A stretch of DNA of 64,000 bases from Microdochium bolleyi. Its lineage: Eukaryota > Ascomycota > Sordariomycetes > Xylariales > Microdochiaceae. Of the stretch, positions 10,930-21,931 are shown one piece after another (position 1 is the stretch's first letter; each line of letters begins with the position of its first letter). Position numbers and translations under genes: made by a program. The notes under the pieces are model-generated. The model saw only the letters and a list, made by a program, of their open reading frames with translations, searched no databases and was not told the origin of the DNA. The stretch lies in contig KQ964246.1 in the NCBI GenBank assembly GCA_001566295.1, forward strand, positions 3,100,001-3,164,000. The letters are read 5' to 3'.

Positions 10930-13900
10930 ATGGCGGAAAAGGATGGCCCCGTCTTCCTGCTCTCGCTTGGTAAGCTCAAGACAGCATATGGCCCTGAAGA
11001 CTATCAGCTGACAATGAAGCAGATGGTGGAGGTGTGCGTGGCATCTGCGAGCTGGTTGTGCTGGACGCAATTATGAAGCGGATTCAAGAGAAGCAGGGCC
11101 TCTCAAAACTTCCGCGACCCTGTGATTACTTCCACGTGATAGGCGGTGTCAGTACAGGAGGGTATGTTACACTGATGTGGCTGTTTTGCATATGCTTGTG
11201 CAGAGTTGACGGATAGCAAAGGTTGGTGTCGATCCTGCTTGGTCGGCTCCAGATGACCACGACGGATGCAATGGCGGCGTACAGCGACTTTGCCAAAACC
11301 ATCTTCGGCAGTGGGAATTGGAGGCTTCGAAGCTTCATACCGTTTGCACGCGAGCACAAAGCTGGAGTCAAGGTTGGACGCACACTGTTTGGAACGAAGA
11401 AACTGGAGGAAGTGGTACAGGGTCTTGTTGCGACGACCAAAAACGACGAAATGCTCCTGGATGAGCGCAACCAGGCGCTGGCAAAGGCGTTCGTTTGCAC
11501 GCAAAAGCATAGCGACACAGGCGCAAAGTCACTGATACTACTCCGCACCTACAAAGTTCCCGCAAAACCGTTGTCGCAGAGCTCCCTGCAGCAGCTGGAA
11601 GAGTCGACAGAGTCAGAGCAGTCAAACGAAGAGAGTTCCGGCGATAGACAGGATTCTTCCTCGAAGGAACGCCAGCCCATCCCAAATTATGAGAACTGCA
11701 AGATCTGGGAGGCGGCACGCGCGACATCAGCCGCGTCTGTGTTCTTCACACCCATGGAGCTCAGGGACGATAGCGAAGAATCAACACTCCTCATCGATGC
11801 TGCAGTTGGCTGCAACAACCCTGTCAAAGAGGTCATTGCCGAGGCCACGGCACTGTTCGGCATCGAGCGCAAGCTGGGCTGCATCTTGAGTTTAGGGACC
11901 GGTGTGCAAGGCCTGGGCCATATCACGACGGAAACGGGCAGTGTCTGGGCATTGCTCAAGGCAGCAAAAATGCATTTGACAACCTCCGAGGTTGTCAACC
12001 GCGAGGTAGAGGGGCGAATCCGTCCCGAAGCCAACGCCTACTTCCGCTTGAATCCGCCCATGGTGAAGAAGGTGGGCCTGGCTAGTTATAAAAAGATCGA
12101 CCAGCTCGCCGCCGACACTACAGAGTACCTCAAAGAGCGGGAAACTGCGGACATTGTCGAGAAGGTTGTCGATATATTGCTGAGCAACCGTACACCAAAG
12201 CTAAACCTTGGTCAATGTGGTAAGTGAGCGGCATGTGCGATGATTATACGCACGCTGGCTGACGGACTCAAAGCGTTTGGCGATCAGGGCCAATTTGCAC
12301 CCAGGAAGCCTCCTCAAGGACGCGAAGTGACAACAAGTCACTTCATCGGAAGGGATGATGTGATACAGAAACTCGCAGCAAAGCTCGTCACGGACCAGAC
12401 CACAAGAAGTAGTGCGCTGATATGGGCTCCCGGCGGTACTGGCAAGACCAGTACCGCGTCCAAGTTCCTCGACGAGTACGAGAGCGAGTAAGTAGACCAC
12501 TTGGAACAAGCCCAGCGATCGACCTTATGCTGACTTTGCAACTAGATTTGACGAGATATTCTGGGTCAATGCCACCAACGAGGACACCATCAACGTCGGC
12601 TACGCCTTGATAGCAGAGCGAGAAGAGCTTGCCGCGTCTGGCAATAGTGCCACTCGGCAAGTACTGGACTGGCTTGCAAGTCTAAGCAGTCGCTGGCTAT
12701 TGGTTTTAGACAACGCGCAGGGCGATGTCACCAGCTACATTCCTCCAGGTACTCGTGGATGCCTGCTCTTCACCAGCAGAAACCGAGACATCAAACCTCG
12801 TGTGCTCAAGGACGACATCATTGAGCTCGAGAACCTGGAAGAGAAGGATGCTATAACGCTGCTTCTCAACATAGCCGAAATGGATCCGCAATCACAGCGA
12901 AACAGACGGGATGCTGCCAAGATTGTCCGGGACCAGCTCGCATACCTGCCCCTGGCCATCGAGCAAGCTGCGGAACATGTACAGCGCCAGGAAATATCTC
13001 TCGTAGAGTACGCTTCCCGCTTCGAGAAACAACGAACTTTCTTGCTGAACCGCCGTCCAGGTTCTAAAGCTGTAGAGGCAGCTCAACAGGTACTGCCAGG
13101 CACTACGGCGGTACACGTCGCGTTCGACCTCACGTACGAGGTCCTGGCGCAGACTGCGCACGGCGATACGCCAGAAGCTCACGATGCCAAGAACGCTCTC
13201 CGGCTGCTCAGCGCCTTCAGTTTCTATGCCAGTGATGGATTAATGGGTAACATTTGTGAGTACTTCAATTTCTCCTTGGTGTCGATCGCATGAATTACCT
13301 CAGCCGTCGGGAAATACTGACATGTCCGACTAGTCGAGCGCGCAGCTAAAGCCCGGCCTGCCGAGCGCACGCCAGAAGAGCTGGGCAGCAAGACCATGTT
13401 GTCTCTCGAGCCCCTCCTCGCCTTAGAGGGAGATATGAAGAAGTGGGACATGGGCGCCTTCAGCAGAGGTGTCGTATACCTGCAGCGGAGGAGCCTTCTC
13501 AAGGTAGACGATACGAAATCAGTGTTCTCCATGCATCCACTGATACACGAATGGGCTCGGGAAAGGTCTGTTGATCGCGAACGCCTGTCTCGAGCGGAGG
13601 CTGCAAGACACGTCTTGTTCGACTCTTTTGGCGCAGGCCTGGGCACGCATGACTGGGTCTTCAATTTCCGCATCATGCCACACATGAGGGCGTGCCTAGA
13701 AAGCACAGATACCGTTGCAGAGAAAGATCCAATCAGCGACGCACGACAGAGGCAGAAGTACGCCAAAATGCTCTGCAGCAGTCTGAGAGATCATGACGCT
13801 GTCGACGTCTTGGCAAAGCCAATCCTTGCCTGCGGCTCCCGTGAATGGGTCTTCTCTCACGTCTACTGGGACATGCTGGAAACTGTGTCTGAGGCGATGT

Positions 13901-14760
13901 TGAGGACTGGCGACATCAGCCGAGCGGAGGAGGTGATAAAGCCCGTGCTGAAGGCACAGACTATGATGATCGCAGACGGCAAGCTACAAGCATCCGACAT
14001 AGTTGTGCTCAACACGCGGGCCATGCAGGCAAATCTGCTGATCGAGCGAGGTCATTGGGACGAAGCCGAGACCATTCTGCGGAGTATCATTGATATCTGC
14101 GACCGGGCCCAGGGAGACGGACCTTGGACCGAGCCGTGGCTCAGCCTGCTCGAGAATGGATACACACGGGAGGGCTTGTTTGAGGAGGCATACGAGGTGG
14201 CAAGCGCGCTCCACGCTCGATGTGTACAGCGATATGAAGCCAAGCACAAGAAGGTCGTCGACTCGACCCGGACCCTGGCCGGCACATGTACACAGGTCCA
14301 GAGGTTTCGGCGTGCCGAGGAACTGATCCAGTCCGTGATCGAGATCGAAGAGCACCAGTCGCAGGCCGGAGTGCGGGTCGCCTCGTGGCTCATATCACAG
14401 ATCATCCTCGGCAATGCGCTGGCGGGCCAGGAGCGGTGGGACGAAGTCTACAAGCTCTTCGCCATGTTAATCGAGTACCAGGACAAGGAGGTTCCGATGG
14501 CCGACAGAAAGATCGAGCTGCCACAGAGCTATCAGGGCTTGGCTCAAGCGGCCCTCTTCACAGGGCGGCAGCAGGAGGGTCTGGAGCTCTGGCTGCACTC
14601 GTTCGAGCTGCTAGAACGACAGTTTGGGCTCGAAAATTACAGAACAGTGCAAGCCGCGATGCACTTGGCGCGATGGCTCGCGCAAGCACAAGAGGTGGGA
14701 GTTGTAATGGAAGGGCCACAGTGGGATGCGTTCTTTGCAAAAGCTTCAAAGATTGTCTGA
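10930..14760 (+). CDS. plp-1: fungal NLR: patatin-like phospholipase + NB-ARC + TPR (PLP-1-like)
   Basis: Six exons: 10930-10969, 11023-11161, 11222-12219, 12274-12487, 12546-13255 and 13334-14760, giving 1175 residues. The first splice rebuilds the patatin oxyanion motif LLSLDGGGVRGIC (about residues 11-23). The second rebuilds the nucleophile motif GGVSTGG, with Ser near 58. The predicted catalytic Asp lies in LIDAAVGCNNPV, where families usually have DGG or DGA. The NB-ARC part has P-loop APGGTGKT (444-451), Walker B WLLVLDNA (514-521), an SR sensor (FTSRNRD) and LPLA. The rest is helical and TPR-like (AEEVIKPVL, AETILRSI, AEELIQSV). The architecture matches Neurospora PLP-1, which senses incompatible SEC-9 and causes cell death. 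A SEC9 gene lies 4.1 kb downstream. Specificity cannot be read from one allele. Confidence 0.9.
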
Positions 14761-14855
14761 TGAGACATCTTGCCAATGTTGGATAGAAGTATAGACCATT
14801 GTTATCATCCTCAACCAGGTGGCTCACGTTAGAGTGCTCGCGAAGTGCTTTGCAG

Positions 14856-14877
14856 ACCTCTAGATCTCTAGACCTCT
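14856..14877. repeat. left arm of 22-bp inverted repeat flanking DHR2
   Basis: The arm begins acctctagatctctag and ends acctct. Its reverse complement matches 17569-17590 at 21 of 22 positions. It lies between the NLR stop and the DHR2 stop. It is itself built of short AGAGGT / TCTAGA words, so slippage may have helped create it. Confidence 0.85.
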
Positions 14878-14957
14878 GGAATACTTGGATTTGTGATGGG
14901 TGCAATTTCATATTGTCGTTCTCTTGATTCTAGCAACCGAGGAGCGTCTAGTTCCCA

Positions 14958-17291
14958 TTATCTCCCACCACGAGCAACGGCCTCCACAATCCAGTCCCCT
15001 TGAACAGCACTGACTTTCTTGGCATAGTTCTTCTGGGTGAACACATATTCCAAGAACATGATTGCCTCCTTCTTCTGCCCATGCATAACACTCGACGGGT
15101 GGATTGCCACGACGTGCTTGCCCTGAATCGTGACATAGCTCGAGTCTGGCGCGAGCAGAGCGCACTTGCTCGCGAAGCCACGAAGGAAACACTTCAACAG
15201 CGCCTCGGCGCGCTCTGGGGACATGGGCACAAAAGGCTGAGGGTCTTGTGGCGGGGTCTCCTTGAGCAGCTTCTCCTTCTGGCACATACCCCTGAGCTGC
15301 TTCCGGATGTTTAGAGCCTGCCTCATGTTGCGCGCATTGAGCTTCCTCTTTTTGCACCACTCGGTGCGATCAGAGTTCTCGGCAGTGTACAGCTGCATTG
15401 TCGTGAGATATGTGAGGATGTCGCCTTCACGGCGGTAGAGCTCCTTGCGCAGTTCCTCCACCTCCTCCTTCACTTCTTCCGATCGAACTTGGAGGAATAT
15501 GCTCTCGCCAGCCGTCAAGCATGCGATAATATCGATCACCTCTAGTAAGCAGTCGTACTCAGGGTCTGCAGCTGCCAGAAGCACTCGACCGTAAGGGGCA
15601 GACACTGGGAAAAGCGACAGCTTCTTGCCGACTTCTGTAATTGTGCCATCGTCGGCCAAGGCTCCCAGAGCGTGGAGATGGATAAGGGCCTTCTCAATCG
15701 CCTCGAGGTCGGGAAAATCCATAAGGGGGAATGAGAGAACGTCGTTGATGCCGCGAGCCTTCATTGTCAGGACGGCCCCAAGCACGTCGTTCCGAAGAAT
15801 CTCCGGCAGGTCGGCCTCTTTCAAATCCTCATAACCCTCCGCTGTATAAAGTCGGAAACACTTGCCAGGCCCCTCACGACCAGCACGACCTGTACGTTGT
15901 ATCGCCGACGATTTCGAAATGGGCTTCGCTAGAAGTGATTCCATACCGAGCCGCGAGCGGAACTGCTTGATCTTGGACTTGCCGCAGTCCACGACGTACC
16001 GGACGCCTGGAACCGTGACGGAAGTTTCGGCGATATTTGTTGCCAGAACGACTTTCCTCGTGAAGCCTTTCTTTGCTGGTCGGAAAGCGTCCTGTTGAGC
16101 TTGAATGGATAACTGGCCATATAGCGGGAACGCCTCGAGCTTGGGAACGTCCGACGCTAAAGTGGCGGAGTATTCCTCAATGAGCTTCTGTGCGGACTCG
16201 ATCTCTTCTTGACCAGTGAGGAATGCCAGAATATCGCCAGGGAGAGGTTCTTGCAGGTGGATCTTGAATATCTGCTTCAGCAGCGCTTCTTGTATATCTG
16301 GGACTGGCTCGTCCGTATGGTTGATCTCAACCGGGAATTGGCGGCCCTTGATCCGGAGGAGCGTAGAAGATGGGGAAGATGAACCCTCAAGCTGGAAGAA
16401 GTCTTGTATCTTCTCGACATCGGCCGTCGCGCTCATCACGACGACCTTGAGAGGCACTCCGCCGCGGCTGGCGTTGTCGCTCGCTAGGATTTGTTTGAGG
16501 AAACCCGCAATCAGATCGACATCGACACTGCGCTCGTGGATCTCATCGACTATGACAGCACTGTACTGGCGCAGACTGGGGTCCCGGAGCAGTTCCTGTA
16601 GCAGCATACCCTCCGTGAGGAACTTGATGCGGGTGCCCTTGGGAATGTTGTGGTCGAACCGGACTGAGTAACCAACGGCACCTTCTTTCGATGCGCCAAG
16701 CGGTGTTCCCATCTCGCGGGACACGCGATGCGCGAGCGTTGTTGCTGCGACTCTTCGAGGCTGCGTAATGGCTATCATGCCTCCGACATTGACCATTTCC
16801 GAGCCGATCTTGACTTTCTTCCTCCTGCACCAGGGTTCTTCGCAGAGAAACTGGGGCGTCTGGGTACTCTTTCCGGAGCCGGTTTCTCCAACCATGAGAA
16901 GAACATTGCTGCTGTTGAGGCTTTGCCTGATTTCGTCCTGGTGAGCCCATATGGGCAGCGCTTTCCGAGCTGGAAGTAAAGCTGGACTGTGTTTGCCAAG
17001 CTTTGCCGACTTCTTAGGCTTTGGCGCATCGTCGGTTGCCACGGGAGACTCCTGCTGTTCCACGGGCTGGGCTGGCGGCTCCATTCCTGAGGACGGCTTC
17101 GCGCCGCCGCCGCTGAGGGAAGCGCGCGTTTTGTTGTTGCCGACCTTGGTGAAATCGCCTTGCGACTTCGCTTCCGAAGACGGCTTTGCGCCGGCGCCGA
17201 GGAAGGCGCTTAATGAAATCGTTTTGTTGCCAACCTTGATGAGATCGCCTTGCGTCTTCCGACGCTTCGGCTTGCGCTCTTCTCCCTCCAT
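14958..17291 (-). CDS. DHR2: DEAH-box ATP-dependent RNA helicase, DHR2-like
   Basis: Intronless, 777 residues; the start is the ATG of MEGEERKPKRRK, because the frame further upstream reaches only a TTG. A basic, disordered N-terminus of about 100 residues carries two copies of a short motif (QGDLIKVGNKT and QGDFTKVGNNK). The helicase core has motif I GETGSGKST (about 134-142), II DEIH (about 248), III SAT (about 286) and VI QRTGRAGR (about 462-469), then the winged-helix/HA2/OB region. DEIH in place of DEAH occurs in this subgroup. Yeast Dhr2 acts in 18S rRNA processing in the nucleolus. DHX33-type relatives are the alternative. The gene sits between the NLR and SEC9 and has no evident tie to them. 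Confidence 0.87.
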   Translation of the reverse strand: MEGEERKPKRRKTQGDLIKVGNKTISLSAFLGAGAKPSSEAKSQGDFTKVGNNKTRASLSGGGAKPSSGMEPPAQPVEQQESPVATDDAPKPKKSAKLGKHSPALLPARKALPIWAHQDEIRQSLNSSNVLLMVGETGSGKSTQTPQFLCEEPWCRRKKVKIGSEMVNVGGMIAITQPRRVAATTLAHRVSREMGTPLGASKEGAVGYSVRFDHNIPKGTRIKFLTEGMLLQELLRDPSLRQYSAVIVDEIHERSVDVDLIAGFLKQILASDNASRGGVPLKVVVMSATADVEKIQDFFQLEGSSSPSSTLLRIKGRQFPVEINHTDEPVPDIQEALLKQIFKIHLQEPLPGDILAFLTGQEEIESAQKLIEEYSATLASDVPKLEAFPLYGQLSIQAQQDAFRPAKKGFTRKVVLATNIAETSVTVPGVRYVVDCGKSKIKQFRSRLGMESLLAKPISKSSAIQRTGRAGREGPGKCFRLYTAEGYEDLKEADLPEILRNDVLGAVLTMKARGINDVLSFPLMDFPDLEAIEKALIHLHALGALADDGTITEVGKKLSLFPVSAPYGRVLLAAADPEYDCLLEVIDIIACLTAGESIFLQVRSEEVKEEVEELRKELYRREGDILTYLTTMQLYTAENSDRTEWCKKRKLNARNMRQALNIRKQLRGMCQKEKLLKETPPQDPQPFVPMSPERAEALLKCFLRGFASKCALLAPDSSYVTIQGKHVVAIHPSSVMHGQKKEAIMFLEYVFTQKNYAKKVSAVQGDWIVEAVARGGR

Positions 17292-17812
17292 GATGAAAAT
17301 AGCACAGATCTTCGGCGTATACGAAATATAGGTGTAAAGGTGTAATCGTGGTGCATGGAAAAAGTGTCTGGACAACTTTTTGAGGTCCGTCAAGTCAGTG
17401 CTTTTAAAGTGGGTCCCCACCAGGCGCTGCCGCAAAGCGGCCAGGAGTTTGATAGGTACCACATCTAGTCCTGCAGAGGTTCAAAGGTTCAAAGGTGCAG
17501 AGAGCCGCAGACGAAATTGTAGACGTCTGGAGTTCAGAGAAGGCCCCGATATGACTATCTAGCGGTCTAGAGGTCTAGAGATCCAGAGGTTCAAAGGCTC
17601 GAACAATGAGAACTTGAGGGGATCCAGACAGGGACTGCCCGTCCCAGGAGCAGCAGCACAGTACGACTCAGGGGATTTCGAGTTACTCAGTTCATTTGTT
17701 CAACGTGATTGATTCGTACATCAATGCTTACAAGTACAAAAAGAGATCTGGGGTTACTATATCATGGCGCGTGATTGCGGCCGTGGCGGGAAGATTTCTA
17801 TACGTTTGCTCC
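17292..17812. other. intergenic with simple AGAGGT-type repeats
   Basis: Upstream region of DHR2, with the SDHAF3 3' end on the far side. The word agaggttcaaagg recurs at about 17478 and 17585, and the right arm of the inverted repeat is here. Confidence 0.55.
17569..17590. repeat. right arm of 22-bp inverted repeat flanking DHR2
   Basis: The arm begins agaggtctagagatcc. It pairs in inverted orientation with 14856-14877 with a single mismatch and lies 278 bp upstream of the DHR2 start codon. Confidence 0.85.
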
Positions 17813-18389
17813 CTAGACACCTTCACCACCCTCCTCATGACGTTTCCGAATTGCCTGCATGAGCTCGTACATCTGACCCATTTGCTCGTCTGGGCGAAGA
17901 ATGAAAGATCAGCAAAAGATAACGGACAGATATTTGATATGCTTGTTCACTCTCCCATACGTACCGCTCATCTTCTGGACCTTGGCCGGGTCCAGCTTCT
18001 CGCCTCGCCACGAGTCACCTTCAATCTTCTGCGCGTACAGCTGCCACTCCGTCAGAAATCCGACCTACAGCACGGACCAGCCAGGAGTCAGCAAATCCAG
18101 AAATGCGTATCAATAGATTCCCTACGTATCACATGAGGCTCCCTTCGAACGTAGGTGCATGGAAACAACGATATGGACGTACAATGTGCACCGGGTTGTC
18201 CGTCGTCCTGTGCGCGCGGAACTCGGCCTTGATGTACTCGTCACCGAGCAGGCGCATCTCGGTGGGCAGGTGTTTGCGGTGCGCCCGGAAGAGCCGCCGA
18301 TACAGCGGGATCGGCGGCAGGAGCGCCAGCGACGGCTTCAGGCCATCCGTAGCGGCGGCTGTAGCCAGCCTTCGAAGAGTTGGCTGCAT
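17813..18389 (-). CDS. SDHAF3: succinate dehydrogenase assembly factor 3 (ACN9/SDH7 family)
   Basis: Three exons, 18183-18389, 17965-18064 and 17813-17889, give 127 residues. The complex-I LYR-like motif of the family is PIPLYRRLFRAHR (about residues 26-38). It is followed by LGDEYIKAEFRAHR and, after the first splice, VGFLTEWQLYAQKI; the last exon gives DEQMGQMYELMQAIRKR. The N-terminus is short, with Arg and no acids (MQPTLRRLATAAATDG), fitting mitochondrial import. Acn9/Sdh7 protects the iron-sulfur subunit of succinate dehydrogenase during assembly in the matrix. The gene is too fragmented by introns to show as one long frame. Confidence 0.9.
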
Positions 18390-18873
18390 CTTTCCTTATG
18401 ATCTGCTGCTGTGAGGTGCGTGGGGAGGATGTACTCAGCGACATCGACATCGGCCGCGGGCATGTGGATTAGAGCAAGACAGTGTGTCGGACCGTGTACA
18501 CACTGTACTCATCACCACACCAAGTCGGATTCGGGAGAGATGGCACTGTATATTGTACATGATATCTAAGCGGCAGAATGTATCTCTCAATGCCTGGAAT
18601 TATAAGTCAACATTCAAGACTCTGGCCGGCATCGTCAAATTGCGGCGAAGTCTGCCGGAGCCATATCACCAAGAAAGTGGAGGCGTCAGAGCCGGAAGCA
18701 TCATGGAGTCTGCAGTATTGGCACCGTAATAACTACCACAAAGCGCCTGATTTTGATAGCCGCGATGCAGTGTAGGAACTCTGTCAATTTATGCTGAATC
18801 AACGCCCGTATGTACACGAGGACGAGCTCTGTGTCCAACATCATAACACTGACAACATCCTGCCAAGTCACAT
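18390..18873. other. intergenic, SEC9 3' side and SDHAF3 promoter
   Basis: Tandem minus-strand spacing of 484 bp between the SEC9 stop and the SDHAF3 start. An open frame continues past the SEC9 exon-1 donor into this region, but it reads intron and 3' UTR sequence. Confidence 0.5.
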
Positions 18874-20278
18874 CTAACCCTTCCGCGAGATCTTCTGAAG
18901 CTTCGACGTGTTCAGAAGGGTTTGATCGCTCAGAGCATCGCTCTGTAATGGAGTTAGCCATGCTGAATGGAGGACAGTTGGTTGCTGAGAACATATTTAC
19001 CTTGGTACCGAGGCGGTCAATTAGCTCGTTCTGAGAGTCAATCTCACTACCGATCAAGCGTGCGGCCAGATTGATCTTGTGAACATTATTCGACAGACGC
19101 TCGAGACCCTGGTCTATCTCCTCCTCGTCCGACTCGCCCTCTTCGAAAGTGTACTTTGATCGCTCGGCCGCGCTGGTAGGCTTCCATTGCCGGTTGGGGT
19201 CGGCACCGGAGAGGGACTTGAAGCCCTGCTCCATAGTCTGGTTCGAGCTGTACCCGGCCCGGCGTGTTTCCTCGCGAATCTCACGATCTTTCTGGTGCTG
19301 CTCCAAGAGTGCTCTGTCGTGCTCCTGATTCCGCTTACCCGACGAGAAGGGGTTCTTCACGCCAGGGTTCCACATGCTTCTCAATTCGTATTGCAGAACC
19401 TTATTCTGATTTGATCCCTCTCGGGCATGTAGAGCACCAACGTCAAGGCGCTGCTCAGTGTAGTTCAGGCGCTCGTGCTGGGCACCCAGCCTCGCGTATG
19501 TGGCCGAGGCGTTCTCGAGGATCTGGTTCGTGATGGCTTCCGAGTTCAGCACAGTTTGCTTAGACTGTTGCCTGATGTCGTGAATCTCCGACTTGATGTC
19601 ATCGGCTTCGCGGTCCTCTTGTTCCTCGGCAGTGAGCTGGCGTTCCTCACCATATCCACCGTACTTGTTGCCTCCTCCAATGCCAGCGTTTGCCCCATAA
19701 GCATTGTTGTTGTTAGCGGAGTTGTTGTCAACCTGCTTCTCTTGCCGTTGTCTCGCTCCCGAGAATAGAGCATCCCGGTTGTCATCTGTGTCGTTGCTGT
19801 CCGTCCGGCCAAGGCCGCCGTAGCCGCCGGGGCGTTGAGGGACAGGCCCCGAGTTTGCGTATTTGTTGCCGCCATAACCGGAGGACGCTCCGAAGCGGTC
19901 GTTGGAATAGCCACCGCTGGGGCCTGCATTGGAGTAGGGGGGAGGTGCAGTTGCCGTGGAGCTCGTGCTGCCCTGTCGGCTCACACCTGGACCGCTGGGA
20001 AGACCTCCCGGACGGCCATACTGTCCACTGGGGCTTGGACCTTGCGATTGGGGTCCCGGGCCTTGTGCTGCAGGACCGAGGTTGTTGCGTGCTTGCTGGT
20101 ACGGGGACATGTACTTCTGGCTGTCCATGTACGGGTCGTTGGCGGGCTGGGCCTGGGCATAGGGGTTGTCCGACGGCGGCGGGCCCGAGGAGCTCTTCTT
20201 GCCGAAGAGGGCATTGCGGTTCTGGTCGTCGTCGCCGCCCGCGGACTTGTCCTTCTTTCCGAAACCGAACTTCTTCAT
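18874..20278 (-). CDS. sec9: SNAP-25-type t-SNARE SEC9
   Basis: Two exons, 19001-20278 and 18874-18942, give 448 residues. A basic N-terminus (MKKFGFGKKDK) and a disordered Gly/Pro/Ser/Asn region of about 190 residues come first. Two SNARE helices follow. The first has its zero-layer Gln in LGAQHERLN, the second in EIDSQNELIDRL. The NPF motif found in yeast Sec9 relatives is present (KNPFSSGK). The second exon encodes only the C-terminal end of the second SNARE helix (SDALSDQTLLNTSKLQKI), aligning with yeast DDLDINLHMNTNRLAGI. It drives exocytic vesicle fusion at the plasma membrane with Sso1 and Snc homologues. In Neurospora polymorphic SEC-9 is the partner of NLR PLP-1, whose homologue is 4.1 kb away. 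Confidence 0.92.
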
Positions 20279-21931
20279 GGTGGTGTAGTATTATGTCGCG
20301 ACGGCCGGCGCTGCAGTGGGTAGAGAGGTTGAGTTCGACGACTTGGGAGTATTGGAAGGAGATTGATGAGAGGGAAGTGAAGAGAGAGGAAGAGAGACCG
20401 ATCCAGGGGCTTACTACAACCGAGACGGGCTGTAAGTATTGGGCTGGGGGATGTGACCATTCAGGGCGCAGGAGTGGGCGTGATACGGGCATTGCCATAG
20501 AAAGACCGGGGCTGAGGGGCGAGCCCGTCTTGCGTGTGTCAGGGCGGTGCGTTTGGAGAGGGAGGGGCTGAGCGTTCGGGGTCCTCGCGGGCTTGGGCCC
20601 AGCCTGGCCCCAGAGCTGGCCAAGCCGCCCGTTAGGCTTCAACTTGGTGCACCGACCCGCCTGATCAGCAGCCCAATCGGGGGTCCCTCAACTCTACTCA
20701 AGACGTTTCTACGGGACCAAGGTCGAATTTGTCGTGGTCGAATCAAGGAGGACCGCAAGGCAGGCGACTCGGCGCTCTGCAGAAGTACGTCGATTGTTTG
20801 GCAATACGTTTGAGGCTTTCCGCTCGTTTTGACGGTAGTGGCGTTCTCGTGGAAGGAACGACCGTTTGAACATATCCACCGTTTTTTCCTTCTTTGGCAG
20901 ATGGATCAGTGGCGAGAAGGCATCATGAGGCTGCCGCCCGTACTGCGCCTTGCGATTTACGCGGCCCGCGCACAAACGATTCTTATTTTGGATCCCAAGC
21001 ACGTTCTCACGAGGCTCGTGAGAGGATTCGTGATGACGCAAGACGCAAATTGCCATGACTTCCTGCTGGTGCCTGCGATGCATGGCAGAGCTTGTGGTAA
21101 GCCGGAAAACGGAACTCCTGTTCAAGCGCGCGCCTAAGTACTGAAGCATGTATTCCTAGGTTAAGGTTGTCATGGGCCGTGGGCCTGTGCTGTCCCGCTC
21201 ATGAGCATCTGCATATGCCCGGGCTGCTCACAGGCAAGGGGCAGGTCGAACAGCATTCTGCAACAAACTGACCGCCAACAGCCTTCCAGGGTCCAGGGCC
21301 GCGGCCGGGCTCCTGCAACCAGGAGACACATGCAAAGAACCGGCCGGCATCGTGCCACATGTGCGGGATCACTGGGGCGGCACGGCGCAGCGAGCGTGCA
21401 TCTCAGCCCGCTGCTGAATGGCTGCGGCAGCACCCCCACTATTGTGTGTGGTGGTGTTGGCCGCACTTCCCTTCTCAACCGTATCATGACTCCCTGCGGA
21501 GACTGACTGCGCTTCTGGGGTAGTTGTCCGGATGTGTCACACCTCACCTCTGTCCGTGACTCTGCACCGCACTGCAAACGCAGGACCTCAAAACCAGCCT
21601 CTCCATCAAATTCTTCATGGTCGTCGCTGTACTTGAGCAGAGTCTCCATCATCCGTCACGCCACGATGTCTGCTGTGTATTCCTGCTGAAGCACAACGCA
21701 CCGGCCTGCCACCCTCCATCGCCACACTCTCAACACACCATCCCGAAGATGCTCATCCGAAGACATTTCGATCACACCCCAGCATCCATCCATAACTATG
21801 CAAAAACAAATCCGAATGAACATTGAGCTGGCTTCCATGAGAGAAGTGACGAGATTGAGACAACTGTAGTTTCGAGACCAGGATACCGCTAGCTTCTTCT
21901 TGGAAGAACCATCTCCGCTCGCAGAACTACC
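20279..21931. other. divergent promoter interval, SEC9 / GTPase
   Basis: About 1.65 kb. The first 100 bp hold the SEC9 leader. A 102-codon frame (20829-21137 +) has no motif and is open on the other strand too. No gene is supported. Confidence 0.45.

Noticed and set aside
17465..17600. AGAGGT-rich stretch considered as a transposon end
   Set aside because: No transposase, long terminal repeat or target-site duplication; only short slippage-type words and the 22-bp inverted arm.
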